From: Alistipes sp.
GTDB lineage: Bacteria; Bacteroidota; Bacteroidia; Bacteroidales; Rikenellaceae
Direction: 5' to 3'
Assembly: GCA_017532885.1 (NCBI GenBank)
Contig: JAFXIS010000069.1
Coordinates: 1 to 64,000, forward strand
DNA length: 64,000 bases
The notes under the pieces were generated by a model. It ran no database searches, had not been told where the DNA came from, and saw only the letters and a list, made by a program, of their open reading frames with translations. Positions 49,207 through 57,951 of the stretch are shown piece by piece. Every line of letters begins with the position of its first letter. The stretch's first letter is position 1. Both the position numbers and the translations under genes were made by a program.

Positions 49207-49289
49207 TATGACAGAAACGGATGATAAATGCCGCGGCAAAGAGAAAAATACAAATAAATAATAATGTAAAACCTTAAAAAATTAGTGTT

Positions 49290-49712
49290 ATGTTTGATGA
49301 ACTTTTTATTGCTGTTATTTTTGTGGGTATCGCCTTTTTTATCTATAAGTGGATTGAATTGGTGGTGATGAAGAAGGAGCGAATTGAGATTGCATCGCGT
49401 TTGGAGGGTGATAATCTGATGGAGTATGCCAAGCGTATGCCTTTGGGCTTGGGTGCAACGGCAAAGCCCGCCGAGCAGGAGGGTGCAAGAAAGCCTCTGC
49501 ATCCCGTTGGGAAAGTCTTGCGTTGGGGTATGTTTGTCGTTGGCCTCGGTGTAGGATGTCTTGCCGGTGGTTTAATTCAAGGTTGGGTAAATGAAAAGTT
49601 TGGCTATACTCCGGCAGAGTTGTCAATGTCCGGCAGTGTGTTGCTGTGCTCAGGTTTGGGACTTGTTATCTCGTTTGTGGTGGAGTATTTCCTGTATAAG
49701 AGTAATAAATAA
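49290..49712 (+). CDS. DUF6249-like membrane protein, probable ECF sigma target
   Basis: 140 residues. One helix at the N-terminus (LFIAVIFVGIAFFIYKWIELVVM), a basic cytoplasmic loop (about 28-70, MKKERIEIASRLEGDNLMEYAKR), and two more helices (VLRWGMFVVGLGVGCLAGGLIQGW and LSMSGSVLLCSGLGLVISFVVEYFLY). The layout matches small DUF6249-type proteins that are often found beside ECF sigma genes in this phylum. Molecular function is unknown. The shared promoter with the sigma gene suggests it belongs to the same envelope-stress circuit. Confidence 0.7.
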   Translation: MFDELFIAVIFVGIAFFIYKWIELVVMKKERIEIASRLEGDNLMEYAKRMPLGLGATAKPAEQEGARKPLHPVGKVLRWGMFVVGLGVGCLAGGLIQGWVNEKFGYTPAELSMSGSVLLCSGLGLVISFVVEYFLYKSNK

Positions 49713-49774
49713 TTTGGGAGTTAATGAGTTCCGCAGCTCGGTCGATGAAGTCGGCTGGGCTGTAACCATATAAC

Positions 49775-49818
49775 CTAAAAGAATCCGTCTAACAAGGCTC
49801 TTTCGGCATCTGCCTTGT
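49775..49818 (+). repeat. Dispersed intergenic repeat, copy 2
   Basis: AAAAGAATCCGT..., GGCTCTTTCGGCATCTGCCT matches 18599-18640 with a few differences and is followed by CTCACATACGCCTAAGTATG. The remainder of 49713-49995 has no gene that I can support; short runs such as GAACTTCGAGCAGCTTC are unassigned. Confidence 0.55.
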
Positions 49819-49984
49819 CCCCGAAATGCTCACATACGCCTAAGTATGCTGCGCTTTCGGGAACTTCGAGCAGCTTCAACCGACGCTGCGGAGTGAGTGC
49901 AGAGAAAGTTTACTTTCTTTGCCGAGCCGCAAGGAGGAAACACCACCCTTGTGGTGGGGTAAAATAGCTCTTGTTATACGAATT

Positions 49985-50026
49985 CTTAAAAACGCGAGGG
50001 TGTCCAAAGTTATTGGGCATCCTCTA
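49985..50026 (-). terminator. Terminator of the MBL-fold hydrolase gene
   Basis: Arms GAGGGTGTCCAA (49996-50007) / TTGGGCATCCTC (50013-50024), with the minus-strand continuation CGCGTTTTT serving as the T run. Confidence 0.65.
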
Positions 50027-50044
50027 TGTCGTTTATTTATTGTT

Positions 50045-50767
50045 TTACTCCATCGGGAAAACTCTAACTTCGCAAACATCAGCAAGCTCGCTCTGCAGGC
50101 GCTCGATGTCGGTCTTCTCCTCGACCTCACCGTAATGGTAGGGATAAAAGACGCAGGGACGGATAGCCTTTACAGCCTCAACGGCCTGATCTACGGTCAT
50201 CGTGTAGGGCTGATTTACGGGCAAAAATGCGATGTCGATATTCTCGAGTGCAAGCATCTCGGGTGTAGGTTCGGTATCGCCTGCAATATAGATGCGCAGG
50301 TCGTTGTCGATGGTCAAAACATAGCCGCAATCCTCGCGTGCCTGTGGGTGGAAATCGGTGTGACCCTCGGTTGTGTTGTATGCCGCAACGGCCTCAATCA
50401 CGACATTTGGCAGGGGTTGTGCCTTCATTCCGGGAGTCATAACGACAGCCTCGCCGTCGAAAACTTCGGCCGAGGTTTTGTCGCAGATAATCACGCTGTT
50501 GCGAGTGGATATATCATCAATTGCTGCACGGTCCAAATGGTCGTAGTGTGAGTGCGTTACGAGTACTACATCGGCCTTCGGCAGTTGGGCATATTTTGCA
50601 TACTCGGCTACGGGGTCGTTGTAGATGTGCTTGTCGCCAATGGTAATGGCGAATGATGCGTGCTTGAAGAAGGTGAATGTAACGGCGCCCTCCTCGCCAT
50701 ATCGTACTGTATCGGTGGGGTATTCGGGCTTGTTTGCCTTGCCCCCGAAAATTGAGAATAATGACAT
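50045..50767 (-). CDS. Metallo-beta-lactamase-fold metal-dependent hydrolase
   Basis: 240 residues. The fold's metal-binding motif is THSHYDHLD (HxHxDH), preceded by a strand with NDPVAEYAKY and followed by AGDTEPTPEM (metal-bridging Asp) and a final YPYHYGEV His. Related to the UPF0173/UlaG-like branch, which acts on small phosphate or lactone substrates, though the substrate here is unknown. No signal peptide: probably cytoplasmic. It has its own promoter and terminator. Confidence 0.82.
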   Translation of the reverse strand: MSLFSIFGGKANKPEYPTDTVRYGEEGAVTFTFFKHASFAITIGDKHIYNDPVAEYAKYAQLPKADVVLVTHSHYDHLDRAAIDDISTRNSVIICDKTSAEVFDGEAVVMTPGMKAQPLPNVVIEAVAAYNTTEGHTDFHPQAREDCGYVLTIDNDLRIYIAGDTEPTPEMLALENIDIAFLPVNQPYTMTVDQAVEAVKAIRPCVFYPYHYGEVEEKTDIERLQSELADVCEVRVFPME

Positions 50768-50800
50768 ATTTTCTTGGGTTTAATATTGTTGCTCTAACTG

Positions 50801-50832
50801 CAAATATAATACTCGAAATCGAAAATTTCAAA
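50801..50832 (-). promoter_or_regulatory. Promoter of the MBL-fold hydrolase gene
   Basis: Minus strand: TTTG (50832-50829), 20-base spacer, TATATTTG (50808-50801). Confidence 0.65.
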
Positions 50833-50911
50833 TCTTTTGTTGCCGATGTTATAATTGGGTCGAATGATGTCTGCGGATGTTGAAAAATCGTTGAAAAAAG
50901 TGGGGTAAAAA

Positions 50912-50943
50912 TTTGTGTCGGTGGCTAAAAATGAGTAAATTTG
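50912..50943 (+). promoter_or_regulatory. Promoter of the acyltransferase gene
   Basis: TTTG (50912-50915), 20-base spacer, TAAATTTG (50936-50943); start codon at 50977. Confidence 0.65.
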
Positions 50944-50976
50944 CAAGATGAAGAATTGTAACCTAAATTTTGTATT

Positions 50977-51720
50977 ATGTTGAGTATTTTATATTACCTG
51001 TTTACGCTTTTGCAGGTGACATTCTGGTTTGTGGTGTCGATTATTGTGCTGATTATCACATATCCTTTCGATAAGAGTCGCCGTTGGGTGCATGAGTGCT
51101 CGCGTATTATATGCACAACGCTGTTCGGAGTGCCTCCCCGTATGCGTCGTACGATTGAGGGCTTGGAGAATGTCGATAAGAGTAAGTCGTATGTGATGGT
51201 AATTAACCATAATTCGGGTTTCGATATTTTTGCGGCTTATAAAATTCCGTTGAATTTCCGCTGGGTTTCGAAGAAGGAGGTCTTCTATGTTCCGTTTATG
51301 GGCCCGTTGCTCTATATTCACGGCGATATCCCTATCAATCGCGGTAATGCTGCTGCCGCTATGGCAAAGGTTATCGAGGATGGAAAACTTTGGATTAAGC
51401 GCGGTGCGAGCGTGGCAATCTTCCCCGAGGGCACTCGCTCAAAGGATGGCGAGATTCATCGTTTCAAGGCCGGAGCTTTCAACTTGGCAAAGGAGGCGGG
51501 TGTTGAGATTCTGCCCGTAGTAATGACCGGTACGAACAATATGTTCCGCAAGAAGTGGCTGATTAATTGGACCAATCATATCGCAATCAAGGTCTTGAAG
51601 CCCGTGCCGGTAGAGGAGGTTGCCGCTTTGGAGGCAAAGGAGCTGGCTGCGAATACTCAGCAGCGCATGATCGAGGCGTTGGCGGAGTTGCGCGAGAAGG
51701 TGAAAAATGAGAAAAAATAA
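50977..51720 (+). CDS. 1-acyl-sn-glycerol-3-phosphate acyltransferase (PlsC-like)
   Basis: 247 residues. One N-terminal hydrophobic helix (about 8-30) then the acyltransferase fold: NHNSGFDIF (NHxxxxD catalytic box), PFMGPLLYIHGDIPINR (box II region), FPEGTRS (box III) and LPVVMTGTNNMF (box IV). It makes phosphatidic acid in phospholipid synthesis. Neither neighbour is a lipid gene: the MBL-fold gene is divergent and parE follows after 157 bases. Confidence 0.88.
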   Translation: MLSILYYLFTLLQVTFWFVVSIIVLIITYPFDKSRRWVHECSRIICTTLFGVPPRMRRTIEGLENVDKSKSYVMVINHNSGFDIFAAYKIPLNFRWVSKKEVFYVPFMGPLLYIHGDIPINRGNAAAAMAKVIEDGKLWIKRGASVAIFPEGTRSKDGEIHRFKAGAFNLAKEAGVEILPVVMTGTNNMFRKKWLINWTNHIAIKVLKPVPVEEVAALEAKELAANTQQRMIEALAELREKVKNEKK

Positions 51721-51877
51721 TCTTCTGTGACACGAATTGTCACATGGGAATGATAGCTTTGCTGCGATGTTTTAATCTCTTTAGAGAGGACGAAGCCGAA
51801 CAGTGGCGAAACTTAAAGAGAGCGAAACTAAAAGAGGACAAAGCTGAAAGAATAGCAAGAGGAGAATAAACGAAAAT

Positions 51878-53752
51878 ATGGCGAATAATATAAAAAACAA
51901 CACGCCCGTTGCGGCATATGACGACGATGCGATAAAGACCTTGTCGCCGCGAGAGCATTTGCGCCTGCGTCCGGGTATGTATATCGGAAAGTTGGGCGAC
52001 GGCTCACAGTCCGACGATGGTATCTATGTGCTTATCAAGGAGACGGTCGATAACTCTATCGACGAGTTTATCATGGGAGCCGGCGATAAGATTGAGATAA
52101 CTATTGAGGATAATGTTGTGACGGTGCGTGACTATGGTCGAGGTATTCCATTGAAGTCGTTGTCGGCAGCCGTAAGCCAGATGAATACGGGCGGTAAATA
52201 TGAGGGCGATGCCTTCAAAAAGACTGTTGGTTTGAATGGCGTCGGCGTGAAGGCTGTGAATATGTTGTCGAGTGAGTTTATGGCGCGCTCGGTGCGTGAT
52301 GGCGAGGCACACGAGGTGTCGTTTGCGCAGGGATTGGAACTCTCGGACAGGTGGGAGAGCGGCGTGAGTGAGAAGAATGGTACGATGATTCGCTTCCGCG
52401 TGGATGAGGAGATTTTCGGTCAGTATAGTTACAATATGGACTATGTTGAGCAGCTGGTGCGCAACTATACATACCTCAACCTCGGGCTGAAGATTATCCT
52501 CAACGGCAAGGAGTATGTCTCGAAAAATGGTCTTTTGGATTTGGTGAACGATAATCTCTCGGAGGAGCCTTTGTATCCGCCAATCTATCTATCGGGTGAG
52601 GATATCGATGTGGTTATTACCCACGGTACGGGCTATGGCGAGAGCTATTATTCGTTCGTAAATGGTCAGTATACTCCGCAGGGAGGTACGCATCAGGCGG
52701 CATTCCGCGCTTCGGTGGCAAAGGTTATCAAAGAGTTTTACAAGAAGGATTACGATCCGACCGATGTGCGAGGCTCTATCATTGCGGCTGTGTCGATTCG
52801 TATGAACGACCCAGTATTTGAGTCGCAGACGAAGATTCGCCTCGGCTCAAAGGAGATAGCTCCGGGTGTGTCGATGCAGCAGTTTGTGAATGATTTCTTG
52901 TCGGTGGATTTGGATAATTATCTGCATAAGCACGCCGAAACAGCTCAGGTTTTGCAGAAGAAAATTGCCGAAAATGAGAAGGAACGCAAGGCTATTTCGG
53001 GTATCCAGAAGAAGGCGCGCGAAACGGCAAAGAAGGTGGCGGTAAATAACCGCAAGTTGCGCGATTGCAAGGTGCATCTTACCGACTCGAAGAATGAATT
53101 GGCAGAAAAAACCATGATATTTATCACTGAGGGTTTGTCGGCGATGGGCCCTATTACGATGACGCGTGATGCTATGACGCAGGCGGTGTTCTGCTTGCGT
53201 GGTAAGCCGCTCAACTGCTATGGACTAACGAAGAAGGTGGTTTACGAGAATGAGGAGTTCAACCTCTTGCAGTCGGCGCTGAATATTGAGGATGGCTTGG
53301 AGAATTTGCGTTTTAATAAGGTTATTATCGCAACCGATGCCGATGTCGATGGTATGCACATTCGTTTGTTGATGACTTCGTTCTTTGTACAGTTCTTCCC
53401 CGAGTTGATTCGTGCCGGACATCTCTACATCTTGCAGACTCCGCTGTTCCGCGTGCAGAACAAGAAGGAGAATTTCTATTGCTACACCGACGAGGAACGC
53501 CAAATGGCGATAAAGAAGTGTGGGGCAACGGCTGAGATTACCCGATTCAAAGGTTTGGGTGAGATTTCGCCTGAGGAGTTTAAGGATTTGATTGGCGAGA
53601 ACATGCGTTTGGATAAGGTGCGCCTGACAAAGGATGACCCGATTAACGATATGTTGGAGTTCTATATGGGTAAGAATACTTTTGAGCGTCAGGGATTTAT
53701 TATCGACAACCTGCGTATCGAGGAGGATATTACCGATGAGGTTGTGGCATAG
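51878..53752 (+). CDS. parE: Topoisomerase IV subunit B (ParE)
   Basis: 624 residues. GHKL ATPase motifs: [55 protein letters not shown]; transducer QTKIRLGS region; [23 protein letters not shown] and [13 protein letters not shown]. The first TOPRIM motif, normally EGDSA, reads EGLSA here; the Asp is at the position equivalent to E. coli GyrB Asp426. Followed by parC after 55 bases, and a separate gyrA near 61.4 kb, so this pair is ParE/ParC rather than gyrase. It decatenates chromosomes ahead of division, with FtsK encoded downstream. Confidence 0.9.
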   Translation: MANNIKNNTPVAAYDDDAIKTLSPREHLRLRPGMYIGKLGDGSQSDDGIYVLIKETVDNSIDEFIMGAGDKIEITIEDNVVTVRDYGRGIPLKSLSAAVSQMNTGGKYEGDAFKKTVGLNGVGVKAVNMLSSEFMARSVRDGEAHEVSFAQGLELSDRWESGVSEKNGTMIRFRVDEEIFGQYSYNMDYVEQLVRNYTYLNLGLKIILNGKEYVSKNGLLDLVNDNLSEEPLYPPIYLSGEDIDVVITHGTGYGESYYSFVNGQYTPQGGTHQAAFRASVAKVIKEFYKKDYDPTDVRGSIIAAVSIRMNDPVFESQTKIRLGSKEIAPGVSMQQFVNDFLSVDLDNYLHKHAETAQVLQKKIAENEKERKAISGIQKKARETAKKVAVNNRKLRDCKVHLTDSKNELAEKTMIFITEGLSAMGPITMTRDAMTQAVFCLRGKPLNCYGLTKKVVYENEEFNLLQSALNIEDGLENLRFNKVIIATDADVDGMHIRLLMTSFFVQFFPELIRAGHLYILQTPLFRVQNKKENFYCYTDEERQMAIKKCGATAEITRFKGLGEISPEEFKDLIGENMRLDKVRLTKDDPINDMLEFYMGKNTFERQGFIIDNLRIEEDITDEVVA

Positions 53753-53807
53753 CGAATGTCCATGGCGAAAATAAATGATTTGCAAACAGAAGAAAAATCT
53801 ACCATAG

Positions 53808-56603
53808 ATGGCAGAAGATAAAGATATAATCAAGGAGCAGGAGGCGTTGCCGATGGATGAGGAGTTAGCATCGTCGGAGGAGTTGCAGCCCGTAGCCAAT
53901 AGTAAGTTCAATCGCTTGTTTGGCGATTCGGGTAATTTGCGCAAACTTACAGGTATGTACCAGAATTGGTTTCTGGACTATGCCTCGTATGTTATTTTGG
54001 AGCGTGCTGTGCCGCATATCGACGACGGCTTGAAGCCCGTGCAGCGTCGTATTCTGCATACGATGAAACGCCACTGTGCCGAGGGTGTCAGAACAAAGGT
54101 TCAGAGCATTGTGGGTGATGTGATGAAGTATCACCCTCATGGTGACGCCTCTATCAAAGACGCGTTGGTGCAACTCGGTCAAAAGGGATTGCTGATTGAT
54201 ACGCAAGGTAACTGGGGTAACATTCTTACGGGCGATGAGGCTGCGGCAGGTCGTTATATCGAGGCGCGTTTGTCGAAGTTTGCGTTGGATGTGGTCTACA
54301 ATAACAAGACTACCGAGTGGATGCGTTCGTATGATGGCCGTAATGAGGAACCTGTGACTCTGCCTGTAAAGTTCCCGCTATTGTTGGCACAAGGTACCGA
54401 GGGTATCGCCGTAGGTTTGGCATCGAAGATTCTGCCACACAACTTCAATGAGTTGATTTCGGCTTGTATTGCCCATCTTCGAGGTGAGGACTTTCAGCTT
54501 CTGCCTGATTTCCCGACAGGAGGTTTGATGGATGCCAGCCGTTATAACGATGGCCTTCGAGGTGGCGCGGTGAAGGTGCGTGCGCGTATTTCGAAGGTTG
54601 ATAAGCGTACTTTGGTTATTACCGAGATACCTTTTTCTACAACTTCAGAGTCAATCAAAGAGTCGATTATCAAGGCTAACGAGAAGGGTAAGATTAAGAT
54701 TAAGAAGGTCGATGACTTGACCGCCGATAAGGTCGAGATTGTTATCCATGTGGCAAACGACGAGTCGTCGGATAAGACTATTGATGCGCTTTATGCCTTT
54801 ACTTCGTGTGAGGTGTCAATATCGCCTAACGCCTGCGTTATTTGGGATGATAAGCCCCATTTTATGGGTGTGAAAGATATCCTGCGTCGCTCGGCGGAGC
54901 ATACCAAAGCTCTGTTGGGTAAGGAGTTGGAAATTCGCCTGTTTGAACTCAATGAGGCTTGGCATGCAGCATCGCTGGAGCGTATTTTTATTGAGAATAA
55001 GCTCTATCAGCTCATCGAGGGCTGCCGCTCGCATGAGGAGGCCTATGCTGCGGTGGATAAGGGCTTGGAGCCTTTCAAAAAACAGTTGCGCCGCGAGGTT
55101 ACCGAGGAGGATGTGAAACGCCTTACGGAGTTGAAATTCATCCGTATCTCGAAGTTCGATTCCGAGAAAGCAGATAACGAAATTAAGAAGATTGAGGAGG
55201 ATATCAAGGCTACGAAGCACGATTTGGCTCACCTGACCGATTATGCAATTGCTTATTATGAGCGTATTCGTGAAAAGTATGGCAAGGGTCGTGAGCGTAA
55301 GACCGAAATCCGCGAGTTCGATACAATTGAGGCTACAAAGGTGGCGGTTACAAATGCCAAACTCTATGTCGATAGGGCAGAGGGCTTCTTCGGAATCGGC
55401 AAGGGTATGAAGGATGCCGAGTTTGTATGCGATTGTAGCGATATTGACGATGTGATAGTGATTTTGAAGGATGGTCGCTATACGATTACAAAGGTTAGCG
55501 ACAAGGCCTTCTTCGATAAGAATATCTACTATATCGGCGTATTTAAGCGCAACGATGAGCGCACGATTTACAATGTGTTGTATCGTGATGGAAGGGGCGG
55601 CGCTATTATGATGAAGCGCTGCGCAATTAAGAGCATCACGCGCGACAAGGAGTACGACCTGACGAAGGGTACGCCGAAGAGCGAGATTTTGTATATGTCG
55701 GTAAATCCCAATGGTGAGGCCGAGGTGTTGAAAATCTATTTCCGTCCGCGTCCGCGCCTGAAGAAGGTTATAGTTGATTTGGACTTCTCGACCGTCGCAA
55801 TCAAGGGTCGCCAGAGTCAGGGTAACCTATTCTCGCGTTACGGTATTCACAAGATTGTCTTGAAGGAGAGGGGAACTTCGACTCTGGGAGGTCAGAATAT
55901 CTGGTTTGACGAGGATGTGCGTCGCCTCAATACCGATGGCCGAGGTCAGCTGCTTGGCGAATTTAAGGGCGATGATAAACTTGTGGTGTGGACCTCGAAG
56001 TATCAATATTACATCACAGGCTTCGGTGTAGACCAGCATTTCCCCGACGAGACGGTGCGTGTAGAGCGTTATGTTGCGGGCAAGGTGTATAGCCTCTGCT
56101 ATTTCGATAAGGAGCAGGGTTACTACTATATGAAGCGTTTCCAATTGGAGGCCAGTGAGCGCATGCAGTCGTTCTTGGATGACGAGGCTACGATGGAGTT
56201 TGTTGCCATTACAGATTGTGAGGGCGCAACGCTTGTTGTAAGCTATAAGGGTGCGCATGCTTCGCGACCCGATGATGAGGTGGATGTCGATTCGTTCATC
56301 GGCGTAAAGAGTCATCGCGCGAAGGGTAAGCGTATTACGACCTATGAGGTGGCTGCGTTGAACTTTGTCGAGCCGGAGAAGCCTGAGGTTGAAGAGGATG
56401 AAAATCCGGATGACGAGGCTGATTCTGCGGAGGAGAATGCGCCGGCGGAGGAGAACTTTGAGCCAGATGTAGTGGATATGGGTGATGCGATGTCGGTTGT
56501 TGCCAATATGGAGGATAATGCAGACTATGTCGCAGAACCTGTAACGAAAGAGGAAGAGGAGGTTGCTATTGTGCTGAATCCCGAGCAACTAAACTTGTTC
56601 TAA
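53808..56603 (+). CDS. parC: Topoisomerase IV subunit A (ParC)
   Basis: 931 residues. The breakage-reunion core has DDGLKPVQRRILHTM, VGDVMKYHPHGDASIKDALVQL, QGNWGN, the catalytic Tyr in AAAGRYIEARLSKFA and GIAVGLASKILPHN; long coiled-coil arms follow (about 420-480) and then a beta-pinwheel-like C-terminal domain of repeated strands (IVILKDGRYTITKVSDK). The position used by E. coli ParC Ser80 is Ala in HPHGDA. After residue ~850 the tail is acidic and low complexity, ending NPEQLNLF. That last pentapeptide fits the sliding-clamp binding form QL(S/D/N)LF. Confidence 0.9.
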   Translation: MAEDKDIIKEQEALPMDEELASSEELQPVANSKFNRLFGDSGNLRKLTGMYQNWFLDYASYVILERAVPHIDDGLKPVQRRILHTMKRHCAEGVRTKVQSIVGDVMKYHPHGDASIKDALVQLGQKGLLIDTQGNWGNILTGDEAAAGRYIEARLSKFALDVVYNNKTTEWMRSYDGRNEEPVTLPVKFPLLLAQGTEGIAVGLASKILPHNFNELISACIAHLRGEDFQLLPDFPTGGLMDASRYNDGLRGGAVKVRARISKVDKRTLVITEIPFSTTSESIKESIIKANEKGKIKIKKVDDLTADKVEIVIHVANDESSDKTIDALYAFTSCEVSISPNACVIWDDKPHFMGVKDILRRSAEHTKALLGKELEIRLFELNEAWHAASLERIFIENKLYQLIEGCRSHEEAYAAVDKGLEPFKKQLRREVTEEDVKRLTELKFIRISKFDSEKADNEIKKIEEDIKATKHDLAHLTDYAIAYYERIREKYGKGRERKTEIREFDTIEATKVAVTNAKLYVDRAEGFFGIGKGMKDAEFVCDCSDIDDVIVILKDGRYTITKVSDKAFFDKNIYYIGVFKRNDERTIYNVLYRDGRGGAIMMKRCAIKSITRDKEYDLTKGTPKSEILYMSVNPNGEAEVLKIYFRPRPRLKKVIVDLDFSTVAIKGRQSQGNLFSRYGIHKIVLKERGTSTLGGQNIWFDEDVRRLNTDGRGQLLGEFKGDDKLVVWTSKYQYYITGFGVDQHFPDETVRVERYVAGKVYSLCYFDKEQGYYYMKRFQLEASERMQSFLDDEATMEFVAITDCEGATLVVSYKGAHASRPDDEVDVDSFIGVKSHRAKGKRITTYEVAALNFVEPEKPEVEEDENPDDEADSAEENAPAEENFEPDVVDMGDAMSVVANMEDNADYVAEPVTKEEEEVAIVLNPEQLNLF

Positions 56604-56614
56604 AAAGTACGACG

Positions 56615-57139
56615 ATGAAGATATTTCTGGTCGGATATATGGGTTGTGGCAAGAGTACGCTTGGACGGAAAATTGCCAAGGTTGCGGGGCTTAACTTCGT
56701 CGATATGGACTCAAAGATTGAGCAGAGAGAAGGTGCTTCGGTTGCCGATATATTCCATTATGAAGGTGAGGAGTATTTTCGTAGGGCAGAGAGGCAACTT
56801 ATGGAGGAGTTGGCTGCGCAGGATGAGGATATGGTTATCTCGACCGGTGGTGGCGCTCCAGTGTGGCGGGATAATGTTGAGTTTATGAACCAGGCGGGAA
56901 AGACTTTTTACCTGCGACGCTCGGCACGACAGATAGCCTCACGCCTAAGCCCTCATGGTAGGCAGAAACGCCCCAAATTGCGCGGTCTGAATGACGAGGA
57001 GTTGGTAGCTTTTATGACCGAAAATATGGCGGAGCGAGAGCCTTATTACGCTAAAGCAGAGTATTGCATTGAGTGCGAGGAGCGCAGCGATGCAGAGATT
57101 ATAGAGATTATTTTGCAACACATAAAGGATAATGAATAA
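56615..57139 (+). CDS. aroK: Shikimate kinase
   Basis: 174 residues. P-loop GYMGCGKSTLGRKIA, shikimate-binding FVDMDSKIEQREG, RRAERQLMEEL, STGGGAPVW and the LID RLSPHGRQKRPKL all match the family. Phosphorylates shikimate at the 3-OH in the pathway to aromatic amino acids. It starts 11 bases after parC and overlaps murI by 8 bases, which suggests expression from the topoisomerase transcript. Confidence 0.95.
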   Translation: MKIFLVGYMGCGKSTLGRKIAKVAGLNFVDMDSKIEQREGASVADIFHYEGEEYFRRAERQLMEELAAQDEDMVISTGGGAPVWRDNVEFMNQAGKTFYLRRSARQIASRLSPHGRQKRPKLRGLNDEELVAFMTENMAEREPYYAKAEYCIECEERSDAEIIEIILQHIKDNE

Positions 57140-57914
57140 TAATCCCATAGGTATCTACGATTCGGGCTTTGGAGGCTTGTCGGTGTGGCGAGAGTTGTAT
57201 CGAGCCCTGCCTGCGGAGTCGTTGGTGTATTTGGGGGATGGGAAGAATTGTCCTTATGGTTCATTGTCGGAGGAGCGGATACGCCATTTGGCAGAGCAGT
57301 CAGTAAAGGTGCTTCTTGAGAAGGGCTGCAAAATGGTGGTCGTGGCATGTAATACTGCGACCTCTGCGGCAATAGAGTATCTGCGTGAGCGATATCCGAA
57401 TGTGCCGTTTGTGGGCTTGGAGCCTGCAATAAAACCTGCATGCCTGAATACCAAAACGGGCGTTGTAGGTGTTGTAGCTACCGAGAGAAGCCTTGCCGGA
57501 GCAAAGTTTTTGACAACATTGGCGCGCTATGGCGAGGGGGTAAAGGTTATAAAGGCTGTAGGACGAGGTTTTGTCGAGGCGGTGGAGCGCGACGAGGAGG
57601 ATGGCGAGCATACGGAGCAGTTGGTGCGCGATGTCGTTGAGCCTATCGTTGCGGAGGGCGCGGATATTATCGTTCTCGGATGTACGCATTATCCGTTTCT
57701 GCGAGATGTAATTGAGCGTGTGGTGTCAGGTCACGAAGTGTTGATTATTGATTCGGGGGAGGCTGTGGAAAAACGCGTGGAGAGCCTTTTGGATGAGAAT
57801 GATTTACGCTCGGATGCAACTCTGACGCCTCAATATGAATTTTTAACTTTCGCCGATGAGGAGTATCGCAGGCGATTGGAACAAAAGGCTCGGACGATAG
57901 TCGGGAGCCGGTAA
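57132..57914 (+). CDS. murI: Glutamate racemase
   Basis: 260 residues. Catalytic motifs are present: IGIYDSGFGGLSVWREL, VYLGDGKNCPYGSLS, VVACNTATSAA (first Cys) and IIVLGCTHYPFL (second Cys). It makes D-glutamate for peptidoglycan. In this phylum MurI is commonly a single copy, so it is probably essential. Its frame overlaps aroK by 8 bases and ends 37 bases before ftsK. Confidence 0.95.
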   Translation: MNNNPIGIYDSGFGGLSVWRELYRALPAESLVYLGDGKNCPYGSLSEERIRHLAEQSVKVLLEKGCKMVVVACNTATSAAIEYLRERYPNVPFVGLEPAIKPACLNTKTGVVGVVATERSLAGAKFLTTLARYGEGVKVIKAVGRGFVEAVERDEEDGEHTEQLVRDVVEPIVAEGADIIVLGCTHYPFLRDVIERVVSGHEVLIIDSGEAVEKRVESLLDENDLRSDATLTPQYEFLTFADEEYRRRLEQKARTIVGSR

Positions 57915-57951
57915 GTCGTTTAAGTTTTATAATTTTAGAGCCTGAAAATAT

